A stretch of DNA of 64,000 nt, from NCBI GenBank assembly GCA_965260995.1, contig CBDHCD010000003.1, positions 682,001-746,000 on the forward strand, read 5' to 3'. Position 1 is the stretch's first letter. Each line of letters opens with the position of its first letter. This DNA comes from JBBROS01 sp965260995 (GTDB lineage Bacteria > Pseudomonadota > Alphaproteobacteria > Acetobacterales > Acetobacteraceae). Below, piece by piece: positions 24,217 to 33,358 of the stretch. The notes under the pieces were generated by a model. That model ran no database searches. It was not told the DNA's origin and saw nothing but the letters and a program-made list of their open reading frames with translations. The position numbers were made by a program, and so were the translations under genes.

Positions 24217-24996
24217 CTACCCTTCGCCCGCCGCGGCGCGCGCCGGTTTCGACGTCCGTCGCTTCCAGCCCAGGCGGGCCAGCGCGCCCCCGACGATCCC
24301 GGCCCCGAGCAGCGCGAGCGTGCCGGGTTCAGGCACGCCGATGGGCGAGGTCGAGGCGAACGCGCCGGTGAACTCGAACGACGGGGAGGCGCTGCGGGCG
24401 ATCACCCGGTCGAACGCCTGGGTGCTGTTGATCGTGACGTAAGCGCTGCCGCCGAAGCTCCGGGAGCCGTTCGTCACGGGCCAGACCGCCGCCGATTTCA
24501 CGTCGCTGCCGGTCACGGTGCCGACCACGACACCCTTGTCCAGGAACTCCAGCGAGTTGCCCGGGTCGATGGAGCCCCAGAGCAGCGAGAAGGCGACCTG
24601 CTCCGCCGCCAGCGAGATCACGATCTGGCCGCCCACGCCCCCGGTCGACAGGTAAGCGCCGGCGAGGCTGGCGTTGGTCGTCAGGGCCGAGCCGTAATCG
24701 CCCGTGAGGAACGCCTGGCTCTGGTTGATCAGGCCCGCGACCGGGACGGCGTGGTTGCCATTGCCGCCCTTCACCACGCCTTGATCCGACGCCGTGCCGA
24801 TGAAGGACAGCGCGTAGCTGCCGTCCGCCGCGGCGTAGGAGCGCGCGGACGGCGCGATGCCTTGGAGACCGATGACGGTGGCGGTGCCGGCGACGGCTGC
24901 GGACAGGCTGGCCGACGTGATCAACGTCGCGCCGGCCGGCGCGGACGCCGTCAGCATCATCGCGATCACCACGGGACTAAAGGCCGAACGTCTCAT
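24217..24996 (-). CDS. PEP-CTERM sorting domain protein
   Basis: 259-residue exported protein with an N-terminal signal (MRRSAFSPVVIAMMLTASAP, cleavage near AGA-TLI), a beta-rich Npun-like body with many Gly/Ser/Thr residues, and a C-terminal PEP-CTERM tripartite tail: VPEPGTLALLGAGIVGGALA plus a basic end (GWKRR). Such proteins are processed by an exosortase and displayed or released with exopolysaccharide; no exosortase is present in the window. The ATG at 24996 follows GGAGCGCAGG. The divergent upstream region (24997-25145) is A+T-rich and probably holds its promoter. Confidence 0.82.
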   Translation of the reverse strand: MRRSAFSPVVIAMMLTASAPAGATLITSASLSAAVAGTATVIGLQGIAPSARSYAAADGSYALSFIGTASDQGVVKGGNGNHAVPVAGLINQSQAFLTGDYGSALTTNASLAGAYLSTGGVGGQIVISLAAEQVAFSLLWGSIDPGNSLEFLDKGVVVGTVTGSDVKSAAVWPVTNGSRSFGGSAYVTINSTQAFDRVIARSASPSFEFTGAFASTSPIGVPEPGTLALLGAGIVGGALARLGWKRRTSKPARAAAGEG

Positions 24997-25145
24997 CCTG
25001 CGCTCCGGGTCTGACACACTCCCGGACAATCGCCTGTTGACGTTAAAATCTTATGAATTGAAACATTTTCGAGCAATTGGCGACGCGCTCTCGTTTTCTA
25101 GGCGGACCCCCTGTTCCGCAGGCGATCCAGCGCGATGGGAAGCGC

Positions 25146-26291
25146 TCAAGCATCGCGCGGCCATGCCAGCCAGGTCACGGTCACGGCCGCCGCCTGGACC
25201 AGCAGGATCAGGGCCACGCAGCCCGGCCAGCCGAGATGGGCCCAGATGCCGGCGGGCACGACGCCGCCCAAGCTGCCGCCGACGTAGTAGCAGGTGACGT
25301 ACAGGCCGACCGCGGTGGACCGGGCCGTGCGGGCCGCCACCGCCACGTAGCCGATCGAGAGCACCTGCTCGACGAAAATGCCCACGGCGATCAGCGTCAT
25401 GCCGAGCACGATCAGCCCGAGCGGATGGGCGAGGGTCAGCAGCAGCCCGGCCGCCGTGACCGCCGCCCCGAGCCAGACGGTGCGGGTGCGCCCGATCCGG
25501 ATGGCGACCCGCCCCGCCGCCGGCGTCGCCGCCGCGCCGAGCAGGTAGACGACGAAGATCGACCCTAGCTCGGCCGGGCCGAGGCTGTAGGGCGGGGCGG
25601 CGAGCAGCACGTTGGCGTAGGTGAAGGCGGCCACGATGGAGAACAGCACCGCGAAGCCGACGGCGCAGGTCGCCAGCACCTGGCGGTTGCGGAACTGGTC
25701 GCGGAACCCGCCCAGGCTGCCGCGCCAGCCGCGCACGGGCTGGAACCGGCGCTCGGGCGGCAGGCAGCGCAGCACGACAAGCGCGGCCGCCAGCGTGATC
25801 CCGGCGAGCACGAAGAACGCGGCCCGCCAGTCGAGCAGGTCGGCGCTCCAGCCGGCGATGAACCGCCCGCTGAAGCCGCCGACGATGGTGCCGATGGCGT
25901 AAGCGCCGGTCGCGCGCACCCCTTCCGCGCCGGGGCACTCGTCGGCGATGTAGGCGACGGTGACGGCGAAGATGAACGGCAGCAGCAGGCCCTGGACGAA
26001 GCGCCACAGGATCAGCGCGCCGAGCGTGGGCGCGAACGCGGCCAGCGCCGTGGGCAGCACCAGCAGCAGGCAGGCGCCGAGGATCAGGCGCCGCCGGCCG
26101 AGCGCGTCGGAGATGCCGCCGACGAACGGCGCCACCAGCGCCACCGCCACCAGCGAGGCGGTGACGGTCAGCCCGGTGTGCGCCAGGGTGGTGCGGAACG
26201 CCTGAGCCAGGGTCGGCAGCAACGCCTGGGTGGCGTAAAGGTTGACGAAGGTGCCGAACCCGGCGGCCGCGACGCCGAGGCGGCGATCCAA
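25146..26291 (-). CDS. MFS transporter, YnfM-like
   Basis: 381-residue integral membrane protein with about 12 hydrophobic segments and MFS landmarks: NLYATQALLPTLAQAF at the first helix, GGISDALGRRRLIL (cytoplasmic loop 2-3 signature), and a second-half counterpart VAIRIGRTRTVWLG. The start resembles YnfM/arabinose-exporter-type proton-driven efflux carriers. The start is a TTG five bases after the murein endopeptidase stop on the same strand; no ATG is available in a plausible position. The solute is unknown; drug or sugar export is typical for the group. Confidence 0.8.
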   Translation of the reverse strand: MDRRLGVAAAGFGTFVNLYATQALLPTLAQAFRTTLAHTGLTVTASLVAVALVAPFVGGISDALGRRRLILGACLLLVLPTALAAFAPTLGALILWRFVQGLLLPFIFAVTVAYIADECPGAEGVRATGAYAIGTIVGGFSGRFIAGWSADLLDWRAAFFVLAGITLAAALVVLRCLPPERRFQPVRGWRGSLGGFRDQFRNRQVLATCAVGFAVLFSIVAAFTYANVLLAAPPYSLGPAELGSIFVVYLLGAAATPAAGRVAIRIGRTRTVWLGAAVTAAGLLLTLAHPLGLIVLGMTLIAVGIFVEQVLSIGYVAVAARTARSTAVGLYVTCYYVGGSLGGVVPAGIWAHLGWPGCVALILLVQAAAVTVTWLAWPRDA

Positions 26292-26295
26292 CGCC

Positions 26296-27090
26296 TCAGC
26301 CCGGCCCGCCCGCCAGGATGGCGGCGCACGCGGCCGGCAGCACCGGCGGCTTCGGCTTGCCCGGCGGCTTCGGCGGCGCGTCGAGCTGGTCGAACCACCA
26401 TTGCAGGGTGGCGTCGCAGCCGTCCCCGGGCGGGGGCGGGGGCGGGGCCTGGTCGGCGCACTCCGCCTGCCCGGCCGGGCAGCGGAAATGGATGTGCATG
26501 TGCGCCGCGTGCCCGTACCACGGCCGGATCAGCCTCAGCCAGCCGCGGTCGCCCGTGACGTCCCGGCAAAGCTGCCGCTTGATCGCCGGGTTGACCAGGA
26601 CGCGGTCCACGCCGGGCAGCCCGGCGGCCAGCCGCAGCAAAGTGACGTGCCGCGGCGACCATCGCGCCGGGTCGACCGCGCGGCCGTCCGGGCGCACCAG
26701 GCTCTCGACCTCCACGCGGTCCCGCTGCGCCGGCGTGAGGTCCGGTTTAGCTCGCGTGTCGAGCCAGACATCGGCGTCCAGGCCCAGCATGTGGGTCGCG
26801 TGAACGCCGGGGAAGGGGCCGCCGCGGGGCTTGCTGATGTCGTTCATGTAGAGGTCCGGCAACCCGGCGGCGCGGGCGCGGCGCGCCAGCAGCTCGAGGG
26901 CGGCGATGGTGTCGGGGTAGCCCCAGAACCAGCTCCTATTGTTCCGGATCGTCTGGAAGCCCGGCCCCTCGGCGGGCAACTGCACCGCCCCGGCGATGCA
27001 GCCCCCGCCGGGGCCGCCGACGATCCGGGACGCTTCCTGCGCCGCGGCGAGAGCGGGAAGCAGGGCAAGCACGGCGAGCAATACGCGCAT
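26296..27090 (-). CDS. mepA: Penicillin-insensitive murein endopeptidase
   Basis: 264-residue periplasmic peptidase (M74) that cuts D-Ala-meso-DAP cross-links. Signal peptide 1-17 (MRVLLAVLALLPALAAA). Zinc ligands lie in PGVHATHMLGLDADVWL (His, Asp) and AAHMHIHFRCP (His pair), with the conserved IRNNRSWFWGYPD upstream and CRDVTGDRGWLRLIRPWYGH. The C-terminus has a Pro-rich segment (PPPPPPGDGC) before a second short conserved part QWWFDQL. The ATG at 27090 is chosen over 27096 and 27129 since GGAG is correctly spaced six bases upstream. Confidence 0.88.
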   Translation of the reverse strand: MRVLLAVLALLPALAAAQEASRIVGGPGGGCIAGAVQLPAEGPGFQTIRNNRSWFWGYPDTIAALELLARRARAAGLPDLYMNDISKPRGGPFPGVHATHMLGLDADVWLDTRAKPDLTPAQRDRVEVESLVRPDGRAVDPARWSPRHVTLLRLAAGLPGVDRVLVNPAIKRQLCRDVTGDRGWLRLIRPWYGHAAHMHIHFRCPAGQAECADQAPPPPPPGDGCDATLQWWFDQLDAPPKPPGKPKPPVLPAACAAILAGGPG

Positions 27091-27115
27091 CGGCATCTCC
27101 AGGGCGCGGACGCGC

Positions 27116-28084
27116 CTACGCCCCCCCATCCTGCCGCGGCGGCGGCGGCAGGGCGAGGTAGGCCAGGCGCAGCACCTCTTTGCGGCCGCGCGCCACCGAA
27201 TCGAGGATGAAGCCGCAGGTAGTGGACAACGCGGCCAGCAGCGTCAGGCCCGTGGCCAGCACGGCCGTCGGCAGCCGCGGCACCAGGCCGGTTTCCAGGT
27301 AGACCACCACCACCGGCGCGATCAGCAGGGCCGCGGCCAGCATCAGCAGCCCGGCCATCGCGAAGAAGAACTGCAGCGGCCGTTCCTCCTTCACCAGCAC
27401 GATGATCGTGCGCAGGATGCGCAGCCCGTCGCGCACCGTGTTCAGCTTGGACACCGACCCCACCGGCCGGTCCTTGTAGCGGGTCGCCACCTCGCCCACC
27501 GGCATCCGCAGCTCGAGCGCGTGGACGGTGAACTCCGTCTCCGTCTCGAACCCGGCCGACAAGGCGGGGAACGATTTCACGAACCGGCGGGAGAACACGC
27601 GGTAGCCCGACAGCATGTCGGTGACGTTGCTGCCGAAGATCAGCCGCACGATGCCGGTCAGCACCATGTTGCCGAAGCGGTGACCAGGGCGGTAGGCGGC
27701 CTCGATCTCGGTCACGCGCGTGCCGTTGACCATGTCCAGGCCCTCGTCGAGCGCGAGTTCGATCATTTTGGGCGCGGCGGCGGGGTCGTAGGTGTCGTCG
27801 CCGTCCACCAGCACGTAGAGGTCCGCCTCCACGTCGGCGAACATGCGGCGGATCACCTCGCCCTTGCCTTGGTGCCGCTCGATGCGCACCAAAGCGCCGG
27901 CGGCGCGCGCGACGATGCGCGTGCTGTCGCTCGAATTGTTGTCGTAGACGTAGACGGTGGCCGCGGGCAGGGCGGCGCGAAAGTCGCGCACGACTCGGGC
28001 GATCGCCACCTCTTCGTTGTAGCACGGGATCAGCACGGCGATCGTGGGTGGCTTCGGCATCAGGACATCCGTCTGTTCACCCAT
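27116..28084 (-). CDS. Glycosyltransferase family 2, DPM1/GtrB-like
   Basis: 322-residue membrane-associated GT2. The GT-A domain begins IAVLIPCYNEEVAIARVVRDF, with VYDNNSSDSTRIVA and the DxD motif VDGDDTYDP near residue 95; SGYRVFSRRFVKSFP and ETEFTVHALE are typical of polyprenyl-phosphate glycosyl (dolichol-phosphate mannose-like) synthases. Two C-terminal membrane helices (about 238-262 and 272-295) fit the GtrB type. It likely charges a lipid carrier with a sugar for periplasmic transfer. An alternative ATG exists at 28060. Its end is 26 bases before the mepA start. Confidence 0.82.
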   Translation of the reverse strand: MGEQTDVLMPKPPTIAVLIPCYNEEVAIARVVRDFRAALPAATVYVYDNNSSDSTRIVARAAGALVRIERHQGKGEVIRRMFADVEADLYVLVDGDDTYDPAAAPKMIELALDEGLDMVNGTRVTEIEAAYRPGHRFGNMVLTGIVRLIFGSNVTDMLSGYRVFSRRFVKSFPALSAGFETETEFTVHALELRMPVGEVATRYKDRPVGSVSKLNTVRDGLRILRTIIVLVKEERPLQFFFAMAGLLMLAAALLIAPVVVVYLETGLVPRLPTAVLATGLTLLAALSTTCGFILDSVARGRKEVLRLAYLALPPPPRQDGGA

Positions 28085-28204
28085 GCTTTAGCCGATTTGC
28101 TGCCGGTTGCCAGGGTGCGGCGGCTCGCCGGGGCGCATGGCGCTGGCGCGGGGGCGCGGACCGTGGTTTGCTCCGGTTGCCACCCTCCGAGCGGAAGGAT
28201 CGCC

Positions 28205-29794
28205 ATGCGGCGTCGTTCATTCATCGCAGCGGGCGTCGCAGCGAGCGCCGCCGCGCTGGCCGCGCCGGCGCTCGTCCAGGCCCAGGACCGCCGGGTGCTC
28301 CGCTTCATCCCCCAGGCCGACCTCACGGTGCTGGACCCGATGTGGACCACCGCCTACGTCACCCGCAACCACGCCTTCATGGTCTACGACACGCTGTTCG
28401 GCCAGGACGGCCGCTACGAGCCCAGCCCGCAGATGGTGGACGGCGTCAGCACCGAGGAGGACGGCAAACGCTGGACTCTCACGCTGCGGCCCGGCCTGAT
28501 GTTCCACGACGGCGAGCCGGTGCGGGCGCAGGATTGCGTCGCCAGCTTGCAGCGGTGGAGCAAGCGCGACGCGTTCGGCGGCGCGCTGATGGCCGCGACT
28601 GACGAGTTGAGCGCCAAGGACGACAGGACCCTGGTGTTCCGACTGAAGCGGCCGTTCGCCCTGCTGCCTGCGGCCCTCGGCAAGACCTCGCCGTTCGTGC
28701 CGGTGATCATGCCGGAGCGGATCGCCAGGACCGACCCGTTCACCCAGGTTACCGAGATGATCGGCAGCGGCCCCTACCGCTTCAAGGCGGACGAGCGCGT
28801 CCCCGGCGCGCGCGTCGTCTACGAGCGGTTCTTCGCCTACAAGCCGCGGGACGGCGGCACGGCGGACTGGACCGCGGGGCCGAAGATCGCCAACTTCGAC
28901 CGCGTCGAATGGACCACCATCCCCGACGCGGCCACCGCCGCCCAGGCGTTGATGGCCGGCGAGCACGACTGGTGGGACTACGCCACCATCGACCTGGTCG
29001 GCCTCCTCGCCCGCAACCGCGATGTCAAGGTCGTGGTGCAGGAGCCGTCGGGGCAGATCAGCATCCTGCGCATGAACCACCTGGCGCCGCCGTTCGACAA
29101 CCCGGCCATCCGCCGCGCGCTGGTCGGCGCTGTCAGCCAGCAGGACGTGATGACCACGGTCGCCGGCACTGACCCCAAGATGTGGCGCACCGGAGTCGGC
29201 TTCTTCTGCCCCAACACGCCGATGGCGAGCGACGTCGGCATGGCGGCGCTGACGAGCAAGCGCGACCTGCCCAGGGTCAGGCAGGAGATCGAGGCCGCCG
29301 GCTACAAGGACGAGAAGGTGGCGCTGCTGGCCGCCACCGACTTCCCCGTGCTGAAGGCGATGGCCGACGTGACGGCGGACATGATGAAGCAGGTCGGCCT
29401 CAACGTCGATTACGTCGCCACCGACTGGGGCAGCGTCGTCACCCGCCGCGCCAACAAGGGTCCCGTCGACCAGGGTGGCTGGAGCGCGTTCTGCACCGCT
29501 TGGGCCGGCACGGACCAGCTCAACCCGGCCGGGCACCTGTCGCTCCGCGCCAACGGCGACAAGGCCTGGTTCGGCTGGCCGACCGACGCCAAGATCGAGC
29601 AACTCCGCTCGGCGTGGTTCGAAGCGCCGGATGCGAAGGCCCAAGCCAGGATCTGCGCCGACATCCAGCAGGAGGCGTTCCGGAGCGTGCCCTACATCCC
29701 GATGGGCCAGTACTTGCAGCCGACCGCCTACCGCACCGACCTGCAGAGCGTGCTGCCAGGCTTCGCCCTGTTCTGGAACGTGCGCCGGGCATGA
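28205..29794 (+). CDS. ABC transporter substrate-binding protein, family 5 (first of two)
   Basis: 529-residue periplasmic binding protein of the peptide/nickel/opine class. A Tat-type signal (MRRRSFIAAGVAASAAALAA) is followed by RVLRFIPQADLTVLDPMWT, DTLFG and the family motif LRPGLMFHDGEPVRAQDCVAS (in parts). It closely resembles the next gene product in length and motif order, suggesting tandem duplication and divergence. The ATG is preceded by GGAAGGA. With the downstream permeases and ATPases it would form a Dpp-like importer; the ligand is unknown. The frame is open upstream but only as antisense to other genes. Confidence 0.88.
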   Translation: MRRRSFIAAGVAASAAALAAPALVQAQDRRVLRFIPQADLTVLDPMWTTAYVTRNHAFMVYDTLFGQDGRYEPSPQMVDGVSTEEDGKRWTLTLRPGLMFHDGEPVRAQDCVASLQRWSKRDAFGGALMAATDELSAKDDRTLVFRLKRPFALLPAALGKTSPFVPVIMPERIARTDPFTQVTEMIGSGPYRFKADERVPGARVVYERFFAYKPRDGGTADWTAGPKIANFDRVEWTTIPDAATAAQALMAGEHDWWDYATIDLVGLLARNRDVKVVVQEPSGQISILRMNHLAPPFDNPAIRRALVGAVSQQDVMTTVAGTDPKMWRTGVGFFCPNTPMASDVGMAALTSKRDLPRVRQEIEAAGYKDEKVALLAATDFPVLKAMADVTADMMKQVGLNVDYVATDWGSVVTRRANKGPVDQGGWSAFCTAWAGTDQLNPAGHLSLRANGDKAWFGWPTDAKIEQLRSAWFEAPDAKAQARICADIQQEAFRSVPYIPMGQYLQPTAYRTDLQSVLPGFALFWNVRRA

Positions 29795-29867
29795 CGCGCG
29801 CCGCGGCCTGGGCGATGGCCCGATACGTGCTTAAACGGATGAGACAGATCAACAAGGACGGGTTCGC

Positions 29868-31457
29868 ATGAAACGTCGTGACTTCCTCGCCGCCGGAACT
29901 GCCGCGGCTTTGGGCACCCTGGCCGCCCCCCGCCTCGCGCGTGCCCAGGACAACCGCGTGCTCCGCTTCGTGCCGCAGGCCAACCTGTCGTCGCTCGACT
30001 CCGTCGCCGGCACGCAGTACGTCGTCCGCAACGCCAGCCTGATGGTGTGGGAGACGCTCTACGGCGTCGACAGCAAGCTGCAGCCCCGCCCGCAGATGTG
30101 CGAGGGCCACGAGGTCTCGGCCGACTTCAAGGACTGGACGTTCAAGCTCCGCCCCGGCCTCAAGTTCCACGACGGCGAGCCGGTCACGGCCAAGGACGTG
30201 GTCGCCAGCCTGTCGCGCTGGATGGTGCGCGACACGATGGGCCAGCGGATCAAGGCGTCGATGCAGGAGATGACCGCGGCCGACGACCGCACGGTGCGGC
30301 TCCGCCTCGACAAGCCGTTCCCGAAGATGCTGTTCGCCCTGGGCAAGAGCAACCCGCCGCTCGCGCTGATCATGCCGGAGCGGATCGCCAAGACCGACCC
30401 GTTCAAGCTCATCACCGAGTACGTCGGCTCCGGCCCGATGGCGTTCAAGCGCGACGAATGGGTGCCGGGCAGCCGGGCGGCGTTTCAACGCTTCGAAGGC
30501 TACGAGCCCCGCGCCGAGCCGGCCGACTGGCTGTCCGGCGGCAAGCGGATGCTGTTCGACCGCATCGAGTGGCAGATCCTGCCCGACGACGCCACCAAGG
30601 CGGCCGCGCTGCAGAACGGTGAGGTCGACTGGTGGGAGAACCCGATCCCCGACCTGGTGCCGCTGCTGAAGCGCAACCGCAGCGTCAAGCTCGACATCTC
30701 CGACCCGCTCGGCAACATCGGCGCGCTCCGCTTCAACCACCTCTACCCGCCCTTCAACGACGCCCGGGTGCGGCGCGCGGTGATGATGGCGCTGGACCAG
30801 GAGGACTACATGCGCGCCGTCGTCGGCAACGACGAGGCGCTGTGGTCGCGCCTGCCGAGCTTCTTCACGCCGGGTACCGCCACCTCGACCGAGGCGGGCG
30901 GCGACGTGCTCAAGGGCCCGCGCGACTACGACGCCGCCAAGAAGCTGCTGGCCGAGGCGGGCTACAAGGGCGAGAAGGTCAGCCTGCTGGTCGCCACCGA
31001 CATCGCCATCACCAAGGCGCAGGGCGACGTCACCGCCGACATGCTCAAGCGTATCGGCATCAACGTCGACTACCAGGCGCTCGACTGGGGCACGGTCGGC
31101 GCGCGCCGGGCCAGCAAGGAGCCGCCGGGCGAGGGCGGCTGGAACATGTTCCACACCTGGCACGCGGGCGCCGACTGCATCAACCCCGGCCCCTACACCG
31201 CCTTCGACACCGGCGGCAGCACGGCCTGGTTCGGCTGGCCGAAGAACAACGCAATCGAGGCGGGCATCACCGCCTGGTACGACGCGCCCGACGTCGAGGC
31301 CGAGAAGAAGGTGCTGGCCGACCTCAACCGCGAGGCGATGGACTTCGTCACCTTCGGCCCCACCGGCTTCTTCAAGCAGTACACCGCCTGGCGCTCCAAC
31401 GTCAGCGGCATCGTCCGCGCGCCGTTCCCGGTGTTCTGGGGCGTCCAGAAAACCTGA
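29868..31457 (+). CDS. ABC transporter substrate-binding protein, family 5 (second of two)
   Basis: 529-residue binding protein, same length as the upstream paralogue, with a Tat signal MKRRDFLAAGTAAALGTLAA and RVLRFVPQANLSSLDSVAG, WETLYGVDSKLQPRPQM, LRPGLKFHDGEPVTAKDVVA. The final ATGA overlaps the first permease gene, so this copy is the one tightly coupled to the membrane components. Two non-identical receptors feeding one transporter would broaden the ligand range. The location before coxSLM suggests a substrate later oxidised by the molybdenum hydroxylase (inference). Confidence 0.9.
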   Translation: MKRRDFLAAGTAAALGTLAAPRLARAQDNRVLRFVPQANLSSLDSVAGTQYVVRNASLMVWETLYGVDSKLQPRPQMCEGHEVSADFKDWTFKLRPGLKFHDGEPVTAKDVVASLSRWMVRDTMGQRIKASMQEMTAADDRTVRLRLDKPFPKMLFALGKSNPPLALIMPERIAKTDPFKLITEYVGSGPMAFKRDEWVPGSRAAFQRFEGYEPRAEPADWLSGGKRMLFDRIEWQILPDDATKAAALQNGEVDWWENPIPDLVPLLKRNRSVKLDISDPLGNIGALRFNHLYPPFNDARVRRAVMMALDQEDYMRAVVGNDEALWSRLPSFFTPGTATSTEAGGDVLKGPRDYDAAKKLLAEAGYKGEKVSLLVATDIAITKAQGDVTADMLKRIGINVDYQALDWGTVGARRASKEPPGEGGWNMFHTWHAGADCINPGPYTAFDTGGSTAWFGWPKNNAIEAGITAWYDAPDVEAEKKVLADLNREAMDFVTFGPTGFFKQYTAWRSNVSGIVRAPFPVFWGVQKT

Positions 31458-32398
31458 TGCTGGCCTACGTCATCCGCCGCGCGCTCTCGACCATCCCCGT
31501 GATGGCGATCGTGGCGCTGTTCGTGTTCAGCCTGCTCTACATCGCCCCGGGCGACCCGGCGGCGATCATCGCCGGCGACCAGGCGACGCCGGCCGACGTC
31601 GAGCGCATCAGGGCCGGCCTCGGCCTCGACCGGCCGTTCCTGATCCGCTTCGGCGAATGGTTCTGGCGCGTCATCAACGGCGACCTCGGCGTGTCGATCT
31701 TCACCAACCTGCCCGTCACCCGCATGATCGAGCAGCGCATCGAGCCGACCGTTTCCTTGATGGCGCTCACCCTGGTCCTGTCCATCGGCGTCGCCGTGCC
31801 GATGGGCGTGATCGCCGCCTGGAACGCCGGGCGCTGGCCCGACCGGCTGATCATGGTGTTCGCCGTGCTCGGCTTCTCGGTGCCGGTGTTCGTGGTCGGC
31901 TACCTGTTGGCCTACCTGTTCGCGCTCCGGCTCGACTGGTTCCCGGTGCAGGGCTACACGCCGATCGAGAAGGGCCTCGGCCCCTGGCTGTCCAACCTCG
32001 TGCTGCCGTCGGTCGCCCTCGGCGGCGTCTACATCGCGCTGATCGCCCGCATCACGCGGGCGACCATGCTGGAGGTGCTGAGCCAGGACTACGTCCGCAC
32101 CGCCCGCGCCAAGGGCGTCGGCAGCCGCACCATCCTGTTCCTGCACGCGCTCAAGAACGCCGCCGTGCCCATCGTCACCGTGATCGGCATCGGCGTCGCG
32201 CTCCTGATCGGCGGCTCGGTGGTCACGGAAAGCGTGTTCGCCATCCCGGGCCTCGGCCGCCTCGTGGTCGATGCCATTCTGCGCCGCGACTACCCGGTGA
32301 TCCAAGGCGTCGTGCTGCTGTTCAGCTTCATGTACGTGCTGGTGAACCTGGGCGTGGACCTGCTCTACACCGTCTTCGACCCGAGGATACGCTATTGA
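31457..32398 (+). CDS. ABC transporter permease, DppB-like
   Basis: 313-residue inner-membrane permease with six predicted helices. It shows the DppB-type N-terminus (LSTIPVMAIVALFVFSLLYI), PGDPAAIIAGDQATPADVER in the first periplasmic loop and the EAA loop DYVRTARAKGVGSRTILFLH that contacts the ATPase. The start overlaps the binding-protein stop (ATGA) and the stop overlaps the next permease start (TTGA). Confidence 0.92.
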   Translation: MLAYVIRRALSTIPVMAIVALFVFSLLYIAPGDPAAIIAGDQATPADVERIRAGLGLDRPFLIRFGEWFWRVINGDLGVSIFTNLPVTRMIEQRIEPTVSLMALTLVLSIGVAVPMGVIAAWNAGRWPDRLIMVFAVLGFSVPVFVVGYLLAYLFALRLDWFPVQGYTPIEKGLGPWLSNLVLPSVALGGVYIALIARITRATMLEVLSQDYVRTARAKGVGSRTILFLHALKNAAVPIVTVIGIGVALLIGGSVVTESVFAIPGLGRLVVDAILRRDYPVIQGVVLLFSFMYVLVNLGVDLLYTVFDPRIRY

Positions 32399-33354
32399 GC
32401 GCCACCACCTACCAGCCGCACCTCCCGGGCGCGTCACTCGACGAGCCGGTCGCCGCCTCGGCCGAGGCGCACGTCACCCCGGCGCCCGACATGCCGGACG
32501 TGCTGCCGCCGGCCAAGGCGCGCGGCCGGGTCGGCGCCTTCATCTACCGCTACCCGACGATGGCCATCGGCGGTGCCCTGCTGCTGTTCATGCTGTTCAT
32601 CGCCGTGGCCGCGCCGCTGCTCGGCACGGCCGACCCGACCGCGCTGTCGCCGGCCAAGCGCCTGCGCCAGCCGTCCGAAACCTACTGGTTCGGCACCGAC
32701 ATGCTCGGCCGCGACATCTACTCCCGCGTCCTCTACGGCGCGCGGGTGTCGCTGATCGTCGGCTTCGCGGTGGCGGCGCTGTCCAGCCTGGTCGGCATGG
32801 CCATCGGCCTCGTCTCCGGCTTCGTGCGCTGGGCCGACAGCGTCATCATGCGGGTCATGGACGGGCTGATGTCGATCCCGCCGATCCTGCTCGCCATCGC
32901 GCTGATGGCGCTGACCCGCGGCAGCGTCGGCAACGTCATCACCGCCATCACGGTCGCCGAGATACCGCGCGTCTCCCGCCTGGTCCGCGGCGTCGTGCTC
33001 GGCCTGCGCGAGCAGCCCTACGTCGAGGCCGCCATCGCCTCCGGCACGCGCACGCCCAAGATCATCTGGCGGCACATCCTGCCCAACACCCTGGCCCCGA
33101 TCATCGTGCAGGCCACCTACATCTGCGCGTCCGCGATGATCATCGAGGCCATCCTCTCCTTCATCGGCGCCGGCACGCCGCCGATCATCCCCTCCTGGGG
33201 CAACATCATGGCCGAGGGCCGGGCGCTGTGGCAGGTGCAGCCCCACATCGTGTTCTTCCCCGCCATCTTCCTGTCCGTCACCGTGCTGGCGGTCAACCTG
33301 CTCGGCGACGGCCTGCGCGACGCGCTCGACCCGCGCACCGCCAAGAAGGTCTGA
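32395..33354 (+). CDS. ABC transporter permease, DppC-like
   Basis: 319-residue permease. After a 45-residue N-terminal tail come six helices, the conserved HWFGTD-like stretch YWFGTDMLGRDIYSRVLYG, GARVSLIVGF and the EAA loop YVEAAIASGTRTPKIIWRHI, ending GDGLRDALDPR as usual for DppC/OppC. The start is a TTG overlapping the upstream stop (TTGA); no ATG precedes the first helix in frame except Met residues within the tail, so a start near MPDVLPP cannot be excluded. Confidence 0.9.
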   Translation: MSATTYQPHLPGASLDEPVAASAEAHVTPAPDMPDVLPPAKARGRVGAFIYRYPTMAIGGALLLFMLFIAVAAPLLGTADPTALSPAKRLRQPSETYWFGTDMLGRDIYSRVLYGARVSLIVGFAVAALSSLVGMAIGLVSGFVRWADSVIMRVMDGLMSIPPILLAIALMALTRGSVGNVITAITVAEIPRVSRLVRGVVLGLREQPYVEAAIASGTRTPKIIWRHILPNTLAPIIVQATYICASAMIIEAILSFIGAGTPPIIPSWGNIMAEGRALWQVQPHIVFFPAIFLSVTVLAVNLLGDGLRDALDPRTAKKV

Positions 33355-33358
33355 CCCG

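Noticed and set aside
21160..25080. Shared AATTGAAAC motif upstream of the protease (about 21172) and PEP-CTERM (about 25054) genes
   Set aside because: Orientation relative to the genes is opposite and the match is only about ten A/T-rich bases, so chance is likely.
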